Shown in pieces: positions 48,049 to 57,784 of a stretch of DNA of 64,000 bases. Within the stretch, counting starts at the first letter, position 1. Every line of letters begins with the position of its first letter. The notes below the pieces were generated by a model. The model did no database searches. It had not been told where the DNA came from and saw nothing but the letters and a program-made list of their open reading frames with translations. Source of the DNA: Shewanella sp. HN-41 (GTDB taxonomy: Bacteria > Pseudomonadota > Gammaproteobacteria > Enterobacterales > Shewanellaceae); contig NZ_AFOZ01000044.1 in the NCBI RefSeq assembly GCF_000217915.1, forward strand, positions 1-64,000, read 5' to 3'. The position numbers and the translations under genes are program-made.

Positions 48049-48064
48049 TATAAATTCACAGTGA

Positions 48065-50154
48065 TTGAGTGCTAACGACTTGCAGCAATTGGATCTTGTT
48101 CCGATCACCGACCTCAAAGGCGTCGCTAAAAGGGTCGCCGAGAAACTGGCCAAGCTTGGCATCACGACAGTACAAGATCTGCTGTTTCACCTTCCCCTGC
48201 GCTACGAAGACAGAACTCAAATTTATCCCATTGCCGCCCTGAGCCCAGGAAGTTACGGCACCATAGAAGCCGAAATTCAATCGACACAAATCATTCAAGG
48301 TCGTAAACGCATGTTGGTCTGTAATGTGCGCGACGAAACCGGCAGTCTAAGCCTACGCTTCTTTAATTTTTCCGTCGCCCAGCGTAATGCCATGCAAAAT
48401 GGTTTGATGATCCGTGCCTACGGAGAAGTCCGCCGTGGCAGCCATCAGGCTGAAATTGTGCACCCAGAATATAAAGTGGTGTATTCCGGTGAAGATATTC
48501 ACCTAAGCGATACGTTAACGCCTATTTACCCCACCACAGAGGGCTTAAAACAGGCGAGCTGGATAAAACTGACCGAACAAGCCTTAACACTACTGGAAGA
48601 GGGGGGCTTAACCGAGCTGTTACCACCGCAGTTGCAACCGAACAACATCAGCCTTAAACAAGCACTACAGATGCTGCATCGCCCTCCCGCGGGGATCTCT
48701 CAGTTCGATTTAGAGTTAGGCCAACATCCCGCCCAGCAGCGCCTCGTACAGGAAGAATTACTCGCCCACAATCTCAGCATGTTACGCCTAAGGCAGCGCA
48801 GTAATTTAGATGCCGCTGTCACCATGCAGGCCACTGGGCAGTTGCTCAATCCCTTCCTCGCCGCTTTGCCCTTTAAGCCCACAGGTGCCCAGCAAAGAGT
48901 CGTGGCCGATATAGGTAAAGACTTAGAAAAACCGCATCCCATGATGCGCTTAGTGCAAGGGGATGTAGGTTCAGGTAAAACCTTAGTCGCGGCGATGGCC
49001 GCACTGCAGGCAATTGAAAATGGTTACCAAGTTGCCATGATGGCGCCGACTGAGTTATTGGCCGAGCAACATGCGGCCAACTTTGCCGCCTGGTTTAAGC
49101 CCCTCGGGCTAAAGGTGGGCTGGCTTGCGGGTAAACTCAAGGGCAAGGCGAGAGCCCAATCCCTCGAGGATATTGAATCCGGCGCAGCCCATATGGTGAT
49201 TGGCACCCATGCCATCTTTCAGCAGCATGTCGTGTTTAATAAACTCGCGTTAATCATTATCGATGAACAACATAGATTCGGTGTACACCAACGCTTAGGG
49301 TTGCGGGAAAAGGGGGTGACTCAAGGGTTCCACCCCCATCAGTTGATCATGACGGCAACGCCGATCCCGCGCACGTTAGCGATGACGGCCTATGCCGATC
49401 TCGACACTTCCATTATCGATGAACTGCCGCCGGGGCGAACCCCAGTGACCACAGTCGCCATCCCCGATCTACGTAGAAATGAAGTGTTAGACCGAGTCCG
49501 CAGCAGCGTAATGACAGACAAACGTCAGGCCTATTGGGTCTGCACTCTGATTGAAGAATCCGAAGTACTCGAATGCCAAGCCGCCGAAGACACGGCCGAA
49601 GAGCTGCGCCTCGCCCTACCCGAGCTGAATATCGGCCTAGTACATGGCAGATTAAAAAGTGCCGAAAAACAGCAAATCATGGCCGACTTTAAGGCGGGGG
49701 TGATTCATCTGCTGGTGGCGACGACAGTGATTGAGGTAGGTGTAGATGTGCCCAATGCCAGCCTAATGATCATCGAAAACCCCGAACGGTTGGGGCTAGC
49801 GCAGCTGCATCAGTTGCGTGGACGGGTCGGTCGCGGCGCCATCGCCAGCCATTGTGTGTTACTCTACAAGGCGCCCTTGAGTCACACTGCCAGCCAAAGA
49901 CTCAATGTGCTCAGACAAAGCAATGATGGCTTTGTCATTGCCCAAAAAGACTTAGAAATTCGCGGCCCAGGTGAAGTGCTCGGCACAAACAAACAGGGCT
50001 GGCCGAGCTAAAGATTGCCGACCTAGTACGGGATCAAGCCCTAATTCCCCACATTCAAAAACTGGCGAATCATGTGATGCAGCAAGCTCCTGAGCGAGTA
50101 GATGCCATCATTCATCGCTGGCTAGGGCACAGGCAGCAGTATGTGCAAGCTTAG
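48065..50154 (+). pseudogene. recG: ATP-dependent DNA helicase RecG, frame broken near the 3' end
   Basis: The N-terminal 648 residues include the wedge domain (HLPLRYEDRTQIYPIAAL), Walker A VQGDVGSGKTLV, DEQH box IIDEQHRFGV, ATPIPRTLAMTAYADLD, and the C-terminal helicase half up to RGPGEVLGTNKQG. The original frame then hits a stop at 50011. A single missing base around 49997-50003 (CAGGGCTGG) would restore LAELKIADLVRDQALIPHIQ through to the stop at 50154, giving ~696 residues, close to E. coli RecG (693). The lost segment is the family's conserved C-terminus. Start is a TTG (GTG at 48061 is out of frame). Either a recent mutation or a sequencing/assembly error. Confidence 0.88.
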
Positions 50155-50353
50155 GCAGTAAATGTAATAAATCTAAGAGCGGTATCCGCCTCAATACACA
50201 AAATAAATGCTATATGTTCAGCTAGGTGCTATAGACAAGCGCATGGAAACTTGCAAAATGAACCAACGGCTTTCGAATAAGTCCGTCCTTGCACTCTAAT
50301 GTTAGCTGCATGTATTCACCACGTTACCTTGACGCTCAAGCGAAGGATGTAAA

Positions 50354-51247
50354 ATGCAAGTTAATCAAGATGATAGAATTACACCTCAAGAGACCTCCTC
50401 TAGCAGCAATCGCTTCGCGCTTTTTGCGATAGTGCTTGTCGTGCTACTTTCCGCCGGAGGATATTATTACTATAGCGGTGGTTCAGACGCGCCTAAATTG
50501 ATCCCGAATGCACCTATTGTATTGCCCGAAGCGCCCTCATCCGAGCCCATGACGCTCGAAAGCACACCCGAGCTAGAAACCACACCAACCCTACCCGATA
50601 CGACTGTAGCGGAGACGACCGATAACCCAGCCACCGAGGCCGAACCTGCTGTCGTGGTTGAACCTATACCCTCGTTGGCGGAGAGTGATGAATTTATTCA
50701 CCAAAAAGCACTCGCCATCATCAATAACAATGTCGTGGGATCATCGTTAATTACCCAGGATCTCGCCCGTCAATTTGTGGTGTTTGTGGATAACTTGGCC
50801 CAGGGCGAATTAACCCGTAAGGTGAGCCCAATTAAAGGGCCTGAAAAACTCTTCACTGTGTCGGAAATCACCAACAAGGTCTATTTAAACCCCGACAGTT
50901 ACCACAGATATGACGCCTACGTGACAGTGATAGCCAGCATGGATGAGCAGAGCTTAATGAATACCTATAAGCAACTGACGCCTTTACTCGACGAAGCCTT
51001 TGCGGAACTTGGCTACAGTAACGCTAAATTCAATGACCGAATGCTGCAGGCGATTAAAGTGTTACTCGCGGCGCCGATTATTGAAGATCCCATCGAACTT
51101 AACTCTATTAGTGTTAACTATCAATTTGTTGACCCTAATTTAGAAGCCCTACCCAGCGCGCAAAAACTGCTGATCCGCATGGGGCCAGAAAATACCCGCA
51201 AAGTAAAAATTGCACTGCGTAAACTCGAAAATCAATTAACGCAGTAA
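50354..51247 (+). CDS. DUF3014-type membrane-anchored protein
   Basis: 297 residues: short cytoplasmic start, one membrane helix (about 18-38, FALFAIVLVVLLSAGGYYYY), a Pro/Glu/Thr-rich linker (about 40-105), then a globular domain with ALAIINNNVVGSSLITQDLARQFVVF and KVYLNPDSYHRYDAYVTVIA. The family is uncharacterised. Own terminator downstream. Confidence 0.75.
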   Translation: MQVNQDDRITPQETSSSSNRFALFAIVLVVLLSAGGYYYYSGGSDAPKLIPNAPIVLPEAPSSEPMTLESTPELETTPTLPDTTVAETTDNPATEAEPAVVVEPIPSLAESDEFIHQKALAIINNNVVGSSLITQDLARQFVVFVDNLAQGELTRKVSPIKGPEKLFTVSEITNKVYLNPDSYHRYDAYVTVIASMDEQSLMNTYKQLTPLLDEAFAELGYSNAKFNDRMLQAIKVLLAAPIIEDPIELNSISVNYQFVDPNLEALPSAQKLLIRMGPENTRKVKIALRKLENQLTQ

Positions 51248-51265
51248 TTGCCCTAACGACTACTT

Positions 51266-51292
51266 TTAAAAGGCGCCTAGTGCGCCTTTTTG
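51266..51292 (+). terminator. Terminator after the DUF3014-type gene
   Basis: Stem AAAAGGCGC / GCGCCTTTT with a 5-base loop, then T. Confidence 0.85.
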
Positions 51293-51398
51293 ATTAATTT
51301 GCTCCAGCCGAACTCAATACAACACTGAAAAGAATGTTATGCAACTGTGACTCACGCGAGCTTGATTGCATTTTATTAACCCACATTAAGCAAATGGC

Positions 51399-51428
51399 TT
51401 CATAAAAAGGGGGGGCTTAGTGTAGAAT
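51399..51428 (+). promoter_or_regulatory. Candidate promoter of the aryl-polyene operon
   Basis: TTCATA and TAGAAT are separated by 18 bases (a G7 run lies in the spacer), ~130 bases before the first gene. The rest of the ~310-base gap holds only the upstream terminator and AT-rich sequence. Confidence 0.4.
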
Positions 51429-51559
51429 GGCGCCCACTAAAAGGCGGATTGAACGCGATATATCCAAAGCGTAAATAGCCAACGACCGCTCCATTCACCA
51501 TAGTGTTAACTTAGTTAGGGATAACTAAGACAGCTGCAAACTAGTGTCGAGGCAAAGTA

Positions 51560-52303
51560 GTGCAACTAACATTCAGCATTCTCTCCTGGGGCGCATGGAC
51601 GCCTCAATATCCGCATAGTGATAGCTGGCAAAGTTGGCACGAAGATTCGGCTGCCCCCAGTCTCGATACAACACCTTCAGATACCACACTTTCAGAGAGT
51701 TCGGCCCCGGCACTCAAACAAGTGCCAGCCATGCAGCGTCGCCGCTTTAGTCGCTTGACTAAGATGATGTTAGAGGTGGGGTTTCAGTGCAATATGGCAC
51801 CAAACTGTCGATCGATTTTTGCCTCGCGCCACGGCGAGCTGCCACGCACTATTGGACTACTCGAAGACATTATCGCCAAACAAGCCTTATCTCCCTTAGG
51901 TTTCAGCCAGTCGGTGCACAACACCGCCAGTGGCATTTTCGGCATAGTAGCGGCCAATACCGCACCGTCGACCTCAGTTGCGGCAGGTACAGAAACCCTA
52001 TCACAAGCTATGGTTGAAGCCTTCGCCCAGTTATACCAGTCGCCAGAACCCTTGCTGTTAGTCTTCGGTGATGACCCTGTGCCGCCTGTATACGATGAGT
52101 TTACCCAAGAATTTGAATTACCTTTGGCCCTAGGTCTACAACTCGCGCCATTCGATGCCCCCGCCTCGGCCAAGCTCACCCTGAGCCGCATATCTGAAGC
52201 AGCAACGCCCCTAAGTTATGGCGCATTTATCCACGCCCTTGCGACAGCGCAAAATATTTCAGGCTGCCTGTCCCATTGGCATTGGAGTCTAGAGCATGTC
52301 TAA
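51560..52303 (+). CDS. Aryl-polyene beta-ketoacyl synthase-like chain-length factor
   Basis: 247 residues of the beta-ketoacyl-synthase N-terminal-like family (PF13723 type). Only the N-terminal half of a ketosynthase fold is present. The active-site cysteine region reads NTAPSTSVAAGTET, with no catalytic Cys, so it acts as chain-length factor or non-catalytic partner rather than condensing enzyme. GTG start at 51560. First gene of the APE operon; the stop overlaps the next start by 8 bases. The catalytic ketosynthases must lie to the right of the window. Confidence 0.8.
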   Translation: MQLTFSILSWGAWTPQYPHSDSWQSWHEDSAAPSLDTTPSDTTLSESSAPALKQVPAMQRRRFSRLTKMMLEVGFQCNMAPNCRSIFASRHGELPRTIGLLEDIIAKQALSPLGFSQSVHNTASGIFGIVAANTAPSTSVAAGTETLSQAMVEAFAQLYQSPEPLLLVFGDDPVPPVYDEFTQEFELPLALGLQLAPFDAPASAKLTLSRISEAATPLSYGAFIHALATAQNISGCLSHWHWSLEHV

Positions 52304-53156
52304 TCCCGCCCAGCGCCAGCAAGAGTATTTTGGATTCAATGTAGCTTATACGACACCAGAGCCACGCCGCACAGGGCTACATTATCTACCTAGGTGGCTC
52401 GGTGGTGTGAGTTGTTATATTGCCTTTGGTTTAGGCGGCTTATTAAGCTCCTTGACCATTTTGCCGCTGCTGCGCTTTTGGCCGGGCAAACCCGAGGTGC
52501 GGATGCTTAGGGTACAAAGGGCAGTGCATTTGATGTTCAAAGGCTTTGTTTCCATGCTCACTTGGGCGGGCGTGATTAAGGTCAGCCGCCACGATACACA
52601 ACGATTACATGATGCTAAAGGCGTTATCGTTATCGCCAACCATCCCAGCTTAGTGGATGTCGTGGTGCTGATAAGCCTCATGCCCAATGCGGGTTGCATA
52701 GTCAAACAGGGGTTGTGGCGCAATCCGTTTTTACGGGGTGTAGTGTCCTGCGCGGGTTATATCCCCAATCGCGGCGCCGAACTCATGTTAGAGGATTGCC
52801 GCGAGGTGCTCGCAAGAGGCACCAATTTAATTATCTTCCCCGAGGGCACACGCACGGTTTTTGGCGCAACCATTAACCACTTTGCCCGCGGCGCCGCCAA
52901 TATTGCCCTAAGGGCTGAAGCGGATATTTTACCAGTGGTTTTACGTACCAATGTACGTGGTTTGACAAAGGAGCAGCCTTGGTATGAAATCCCAAGGCAA
53001 ACCATGGGGATGGCCGTTGAAATCGGCGCAACAGTTCCTTACCAGAAGTACCAAGCGGCTTTAGGTGAGCATGCAAAAATGGCCCGGCAGCTGACGCGGG
53101 ATCTTGAACACTACTATAAACAACAACTCGAAAACAATTATGAACTTAAACAATGA
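52296..53156 (+). CDS. Lysophospholipid-type acyltransferase (PlsC family) of the APE operon
   Basis: 286 residues with an N-terminal membrane helix (about 35-58) and PlsC motifs: NHPSLVDVVVL (HX4D) and IIFPEGTRTV. In APE clusters this enzyme is thought to move the polyene or a fatty acid onto a membrane lipid-like carrier. It overlaps the genes on both sides, so translation is coupled. Confidence 0.85.
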   Translation: MSNPAQRQQEYFGFNVAYTTPEPRRTGLHYLPRWLGGVSCYIAFGLGGLLSSLTILPLLRFWPGKPEVRMLRVQRAVHLMFKGFVSMLTWAGVIKVSRHDTQRLHDAKGVIVIANHPSLVDVVVLISLMPNAGCIVKQGLWRNPFLRGVVSCAGYIPNRGAELMLEDCREVLARGTNLIIFPEGTRTVFGATINHFARGAANIALRAEADILPVVLRTNVRGLTKEQPWYEIPRQTMGMAVEIGATVPYQKYQAALGEHAKMARQLTRDLEHYYKQQLENNYELKQ

Positions 53157-53394
53157 AATAAAGCAGTTAATCATCGACTGTCTCGATCTTGAAGACGTCA
53201 GTATTGATGATATTGAAACCGACGCGCCACTCTTTGGCGAAGGTCTTGGCCTAGATTCTATTGACGCCCTCGAACTCGGCTTAGCCATCAAGAAAAAATT
53301 TGATGTCAAAATCGAAGCGAACTCGGATGCCACTAAGGCCCATTTCCACAGTGTTGCCAGCTTAGCTAGCTTTATCGAATCCCAACGTCCATAG
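53140..53394 (+). CDS. Acyl carrier protein 1 of the APE operon
   Basis: 84 residues with the phosphopantetheine serine in LGLDSIDALELG. The start at 53140 (MNLNNEIKQLII) gives the ACP fold; an upstream TTG adds 12 unrelated residues. It overlaps the acyltransferase gene by 17 bases. Confidence 0.9.
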   Translation: MNLNNEIKQLIIDCLDLEDVSIDDIETDAPLFGEGLGLDSIDALELGLAIKKKFDVKIEANSDATKAHFHSVASLASFIESQRP

Positions 53395-53403
53395 GAGAGG
53401 AAT

Positions 53404-53652
53404 ATGCAAAATCGTGAACAAATCCTCGCTATGTTGACCACTATTTTAGTGGACGAATTTGAAATCGATGCCGAGGCGATTACGCCTGAGGCCAGCCTGT
53501 ATGAAGAACTCGATCTCGACAGTATCGATGCCGTCGACTTAGTAATTAAGCTACAGCAACTGACGGGGAAAAAGATCCAACCCGATGAATTTAAGTCAGT
53601 TCGTACAGTCAACGATGTCGTTAATGCCATCGAAGGGTTAGTTAAAGACTAA
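53404..53652 (+). CDS. Acyl carrier protein 2 of the APE operon
   Basis: 82 residues with the attachment serine in LDLDSIDAVDLVIKL. Preceded by GGAGAGGAAT. Two successive distinct ACPs are typical of aryl-polyene clusters, one for priming and one for elongation. Confidence 0.9.
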   Translation: MQNREQILAMLTTILVDEFEIDAEAITPEASLYEELDLDSIDAVDLVIKLQQLTGKKIQPDEFKSVRTVNDVVNAIEGLVKD

Positions 53653-54200
53653 TGCGAGCCTTGCTACAGGTCTTAACCGCCCTCACATTGCTGGCTTATC
53701 CGGTTGCCGTGTATTTAGGGCTGAATTATTTGCCTGCCGGCAGCATAGCGCTAGTGCTGTGTTTATTGCTGATAGTGCGGTTAATGCTACAAAAGCAAAG
53801 GGTTAAGGCATTAGTATTGCCACTGTTGGTGGGAATTGCGCTCACGGCAGGCAGTTATCTTGCCAAGCGCAGCGACTGGCTTTTGTATTACCCTGTGGTG
53901 ATAAATCTCACTATGCTGGCGCTGTTCAGTTATTCACTGCACACTGGCCCATGCATGATCGAGCGTTTAGCCCGCTTGAAAGAACCCGATTTACCGGATG
54001 AAGCCATTGGGTACCTTAAAAAAGTCACCCTACTTTGGTGCGGCTTATTTATCTTCAATGGCACTATGGCGGCTTATACCGCAGGCTTTACTAGCTTAGC
54101 AACCTGGACCTTGTATAACGGTTTGATTGCATACGTACTCATGGGACTGCTCCTCGGCGGGGAATGGTTATATCGCAGCTTTTGGTTGAAGAAAACATGA
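53652..54200 (+). CDS. COG4648-type integral membrane protein of the APE operon
   Basis: 182 residues with about five hydrophobic helices and two cysteines near the middle (GPCMIERLARLKEPDLP). Found in APE clusters but of unknown function. The ATG overlaps the ACP2 stop, and its own stop overlaps the ligase start (ATGA). Confidence 0.75.
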   Translation: MRALLQVLTALTLLAYPVAVYLGLNYLPAGSIALVLCLLLIVRLMLQKQRVKALVLPLLVGIALTAGSYLAKRSDWLLYYPVVINLTMLALFSYSLHTGPCMIERLARLKEPDLPDEAIGYLKKVTLLWCGLFIFNGTMAAYTAGFTSLATWTLYNGLIAYVLMGLLLGGEWLYRSFWLKKT

Positions 54201-55561
54201 CACAGCTACTCAAAAACTGGTTAACCCAAGGGCCCTTTGCCCAACAACTGATCAGCTTTAATCACCACGACATAGTCACAGGTGCATTATTTACTAATCA
54301 GGTGGCATATTTTTACGAACAACTGCTCACCACGCCCGAGAAAAAATGGCTGCTCGCCAGTGATACCAGCGATCTGTTTGCCGTCGGTTTATGTGCGGCG
54401 TTGTTAGCGGGCAAGGAAATTATCCTACCAGCCAACACCCAAACCGGCACGCTGAGCGAGTTGACCCATCAGTTTGAAGGTATCTTATCGGACAAGCCAT
54501 TGTGCGAAAGCCACGCCTTTATCCTACTGAAGAAAGAGCTGAGCCTACCCGGTAAAGCATGGCCCGTGAGTGAAAACCTAGGTGAGTTAGTGCTCTTTAC
54601 CTCAGGCAGCAGCGGCGAACCTAAGGCAATACGTAAAACGCTAAGACAGCTGGATTCAGAAGTGTCGGTACTAGAGCAAACTTTTGCCGAACATTTACCC
54701 CATTGCAGTGTGGTTTCAACTGTGTCCCACCAGCATATTTACGGCCTATTATTTAAGATTCTGTGGCCGCTCGCCGCCAGTCGACCGTTTTTAAGCGAGC
54801 AGATTGAATACCCAGAAACCCTAAGCTATTACACCGCCTTACTGCCAAACCTGTGCTTGATCAGTAGCCCGGCGCAATTATCGCGTCTGCCTAAGGCGCT
54901 AGAACACGAACGGCAACTACGTTCACCTAGCTTAGTGTTTAGCTCTGGCGGACCATTGAGCTTTGCAGCCGCCCGAGGCGTCGCCCAATGCTACGGGCAT
55001 TTGCCCATCGAAATCTTTGGTAGCACAGAAACTGGCGGCATCGCCTATCGCCGTCAGCATGAGGCCGATGAACCTTGGCAAGTATTTGATAAGATAACGA
55101 TAGATCAAGATCCGACCGACGGCGCCCTGCTGCTAAAGTCGCCCTACTTGGCCGACGATGAATGGCTGCGCTGTGAAGATAAAATCGAACCGACCGAAAA
55201 TGGTCAGTTTAGACTCAAAGGCAGACTCGATCGCATCGTTAAGATCGAAGAGAAACGCCTGTCGCTGGCGCAGATGGAAACACTCCTGTGCAGCCACAGC
55301 TATGTCGAGCAAGCCGCGCTGGTAGTATTGCCGCAGTTTAAATCCCAACTGGGCGCAGTGGTGACTTTGTCGGCACTAGGGCGCAGCGTGCTGCAAGAAC
55401 AGGGCAAACTCAGCATTAACAATGCCCTAAAAGCACATTTGCTGACCCAATTTGAGCGCGTCACCCTGCCACGCCGTTGGCGTTATCCCGATATTTTACC
55501 GCTTAACACTCAGGGTAAGCGTGTCACTGCCCAGTTAGTCGAGTTATTTGACCATGATTAA
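54197..55561 (+). CDS. AMP-dependent acyl/aryl-ACP ligase
   Basis: 454 residues of the ANL superfamily: P-loop VLFTSGSSGEPKAIRKT, FGSTETGGIAY, and the Asp/Arg hinge of LKGRLDRIVKIEEKRLS. It should activate the aromatic starter (4-hydroxycinnamate-type acid from the ammonia-lyase in this operon) as adenylate and load it on an ACP. The start (MTQLLKNWL) was chosen at the ATG overlapping the previous stop; 11 extra residues upstream are possible. Confidence 0.88.
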   Translation: MTQLLKNWLTQGPFAQQLISFNHHDIVTGALFTNQVAYFYEQLLTTPEKKWLLASDTSDLFAVGLCAALLAGKEIILPANTQTGTLSELTHQFEGILSDKPLCESHAFILLKKELSLPGKAWPVSENLGELVLFTSGSSGEPKAIRKTLRQLDSEVSVLEQTFAEHLPHCSVVSTVSHQHIYGLLFKILWPLAASRPFLSEQIEYPETLSYYTALLPNLCLISSPAQLSRLPKALEHERQLRSPSLVFSSGGPLSFAAARGVAQCYGHLPIEIFGSTETGGIAYRRQHEADEPWQVFDKITIDQDPTDGALLLKSPYLADDEWLRCEDKIEPTENGQFRLKGRLDRIVKIEEKRLSLAQMETLLCSHSYVEQAALVVLPQFKSQLGAVVTLSALGRSVLQEQGKLSINNALKAHLLTQFERVTLPRRWRYPDILPLNTQGKRVTAQLVELFDHD

Positions 55562-55955
55562 ATCGAGTTTACCGCCGATCCTGCATTCCGATATCGGCAT
55601 TGATAACATTGAATTACGTCTGTTAGTGGCGGCCGACCTTGAGTATTTTAACGGCCATTTCCCCGAACAAGCCGTGCTGCCAGGCGTGACCCAATTAGAT
55701 TGGGCGGTGCGTTTAGGCTGCCAACATTTCGGTTATTCAGAGGCGGTTGCTAACTTAGAAGTGCTTAAATTTCAGCAACTCATACTGCCGGGTCAAGAAG
55801 TCACCTTAAGCATTAGCAATAATGCCGCTAAGGGAAAACTCACCTTCGCCTATTGCGACGGTGAAAACCGTTACGCGTCGGGCCGTATCGCCTTTGATTC
55901 CACACCATTGAGCCAGCCTTCCGATGCCAACAATAGTGGAGCGAGCCAGTGCTAA
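55554..55955 (+). CDS. Hot-dog 3-hydroxyacyl-ACP dehydratase (ApeI/ApeP-like)
   Basis: 133 residues of hot-dog fold; FNGHFPEQAVLPGVTQLDWAV carries the catalytic His of FabA/FabZ-like dehydratases. Needed to form each double bond of the polyene. It overlaps the ligase stop (ATGATTAA) and the next gene start. Confidence 0.85.
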   Translation: MIKSSLPPILHSDIGIDNIELRLLVAADLEYFNGHFPEQAVLPGVTQLDWAVRLGCQHFGYSEAVANLEVLKFQQLILPGQEVTLSISNNAAKGKLTFAYCDGENRYASGRIAFDSTPLSQPSDANNSGASQC

Positions 55956-57784
55956 CGCTTCCCAGCGACCTCGTTGAGTCGGCGCCTATCAAGCTCGCCT
56001 TAGTGATCCCCAATTACAATCACAGCGCTGCGATTGCCCAGACCTTGGCCAAACTCGCCCAGTTGAATCTGCCCTGTTATTTGATTGACGATGGCAGCAA
56101 TGATGAAACCCGTTATCTGCTGCAATCCTTAGCCCAAACCTATCCTTGGGTGACGCTGCTGCAACATCCCTACAATCGTGGTAAGGGTGCCGCAGTGATG
56201 ACAGGGCTGCGCCGTGCCTACCGCGATGGCTTTAGCCATGTGTTGCAGGTCGATGCCGATGGTCAACATAATTTAGCCGATATTCCGGCAATGATTGCAA
56301 GGGCGCAGGCTAAACCCGATGCGCTGATTTCGGGCAAACCTGAATACGATGAATCCGTGCCAAAGGGCAGGCTCTATGGCCGTTACTTAACCCATTTTTG
56401 GGTGTGGGTCGAAACCCTAAGCTTTGATATTCAAGATTCTATGTGTGGCTTTCGTGTTTATCCCTTAGCCGCCACCGAGCAATTATTGAGCCAGCAAGCC
56501 TTAACCGAGCGGATGGATTTTGATATCGAAATCCTAGTCAAACTCTACTGGCAAGGGGTGGAGATTTTATTTCAGCCGACTAAGGTGATTTATCCCGAAG
56601 GCGGCGTCAGTCATTTTCAAGGTGTGGCCGATAATGTGCGTATCACTAAGCTGCACACACGACTGTTTTTCGGCATGTTAAAGCGTCTGCCACTGCTGCT
56701 GCGCCGCAAACAATCTGCCAAAACGATGGCATCAGATAATACCGCGACCCATTGGTCGAGCATGAAGGAACGCGGCAGTTACTGGGGCATCAAACTATTA
56801 GCCGAGAGCTATCGCTTCGGTGGCCATTGGTTGTGCCGCGCCATTATGTATCCGGTGATTTGCTATTTCTTCCTCACGGGTAAAGTCACCCGTGAAGCCT
56901 CATTAGATTTTCTGCGCCGCGTGCAAACGCTTGAACCGCAACATCCTAAGCTCAATCAAAGCCTAGGCTGGCGCGATAGCCTGAATCACTTTTTAGCCTT
57001 TGGCAATGCGGCACTCGATAGAATCGATGCGTGGTGCGATCGTATCCAATTGAGCCAAGTGGACTTTCCCGACCGCCAAGTGCTGGCCGACCAGCTCGAA
57101 AGCGGCAAAGGCGCCGTATTATTGGTGTCGCACCTCGGTAATTTAGAACTCTGCCGCGCCATTTCGATCCACCAGCGTAAAGTCAAAGTCAACGTCATGG
57201 TGCTAACTAGCCATGCGGAAAACTTCAATAAGGTGCTCAAGCAATTAAACCCAGATAGCACGCTCAATCTTATTCAAGTGACCGAGCTTAACCCTGTGAC
57301 GTCTATGCTATTGCAACAAAAGATAGAGGACGGTGAACTGGTGGTGATTGCGGGGGATAGAACCTCATCCAATACCCAGGGCCGCGTCATGTATGCACCC
57401 TTTATGGGCCAAGATGCCGCGTTTCCGCAGGGGCCGTTTATTTTGGCGGGCTTACTCGATTGCCCTGTATTTTTAATGTTTTGTCTGCGGGAACAAGGGC
57501 GTTATCGGGTGCATTTAGAGCGCTTCGCCGAAACGCTTAAGGGCCCTAGGGCAGGTAGAATGGACAGATTACAGCAGGCAGTGAATCGCTACAGTGAACG
57601 CTTAGAATACTATGCTCGGCGCGAGCCTTTGCAATGGTTTAACTTCTTCGATTTTTGGCGCAAAGACAGCGAGCTTCAGCGCACCCCATCACAGTTAGTA
57701 CAGCCCAATTTATTACCGACAACTTCAGCATCATCGCCGATCCCAGAGCAGGATCATAAGACAGACAGGACAGAGCATTTATGA
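55949..57784 (+). CDS. Glycosyltransferase family 2 / LpxL-type acyltransferase fusion
   Basis: 611 residues in two domains. The N-terminal GT2 domain (about 12-240) has VIPNYNHSAAIAQTLAKL, DDGSNDETRYLL, VDADGQHNLADIP and MCGFRVYP. The C-terminal LpxL/HtrB-like acyltransferase domain (about 285-590) has SHLGNLELCRAIS (HX4E) and AGDRTSSNTQG. A two-domain enzyme of this type is characteristic of APE clusters, probably adding sugar and acyl groups to the polyene lipid. GTG start overlapping the dehydratase stop. Confidence 0.88.
   Translation: MLTLPSDLVESAPIKLALVIPNYNHSAAIAQTLAKLAQLNLPCYLIDDGSNDETRYLLQSLAQTYPWVTLLQHPYNRGKGAAVMTGLRRAYRDGFSHVLQVDADGQHNLADIPAMIARAQAKPDALISGKPEYDESVPKGRLYGRYLTHFWVWVETLSFDIQDSMCGFRVYPLAATEQLLSQQALTERMDFDIEILVKLYWQGVEILFQPTKVIYPEGGVSHFQGVADNVRITKLHTRLFFGMLKRLPLLLRRKQSAKTMASDNTATHWSSMKERGSYWGIKLLAESYRFGGHWLCRAIMYPVICYFFLTGKVTREASLDFLRRVQTLEPQHPKLNQSLGWRDSLNHFLAFGNAALDRIDAWCDRIQLSQVDFPDRQVLADQLESGKGAVLLVSHLGNLELCRAISIHQRKVKVNVMVLTSHAENFNKVLKQLNPDSTLNLIQVTELNPVTSMLLQQKIEDGELVVIAGDRTSSNTQGRVMYAPFMGQDAAFPQGPFILAGLLDCPVFLMFCLREQGRYRVHLERFAETLKGPRAGRMDRLQQAVNRYSERLEYYARREPLQWFNFFDFWRKDSELQRTPSQLVQPNLLPTTSASSPIPEQDHKTDRTEHL

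Noticed and set aside
53061..53630. A 189-codon open frame antisense to the two ACP genes
   Set aside because: It is a mirror of the Asp/Leu-rich ACP codons and has no family features.
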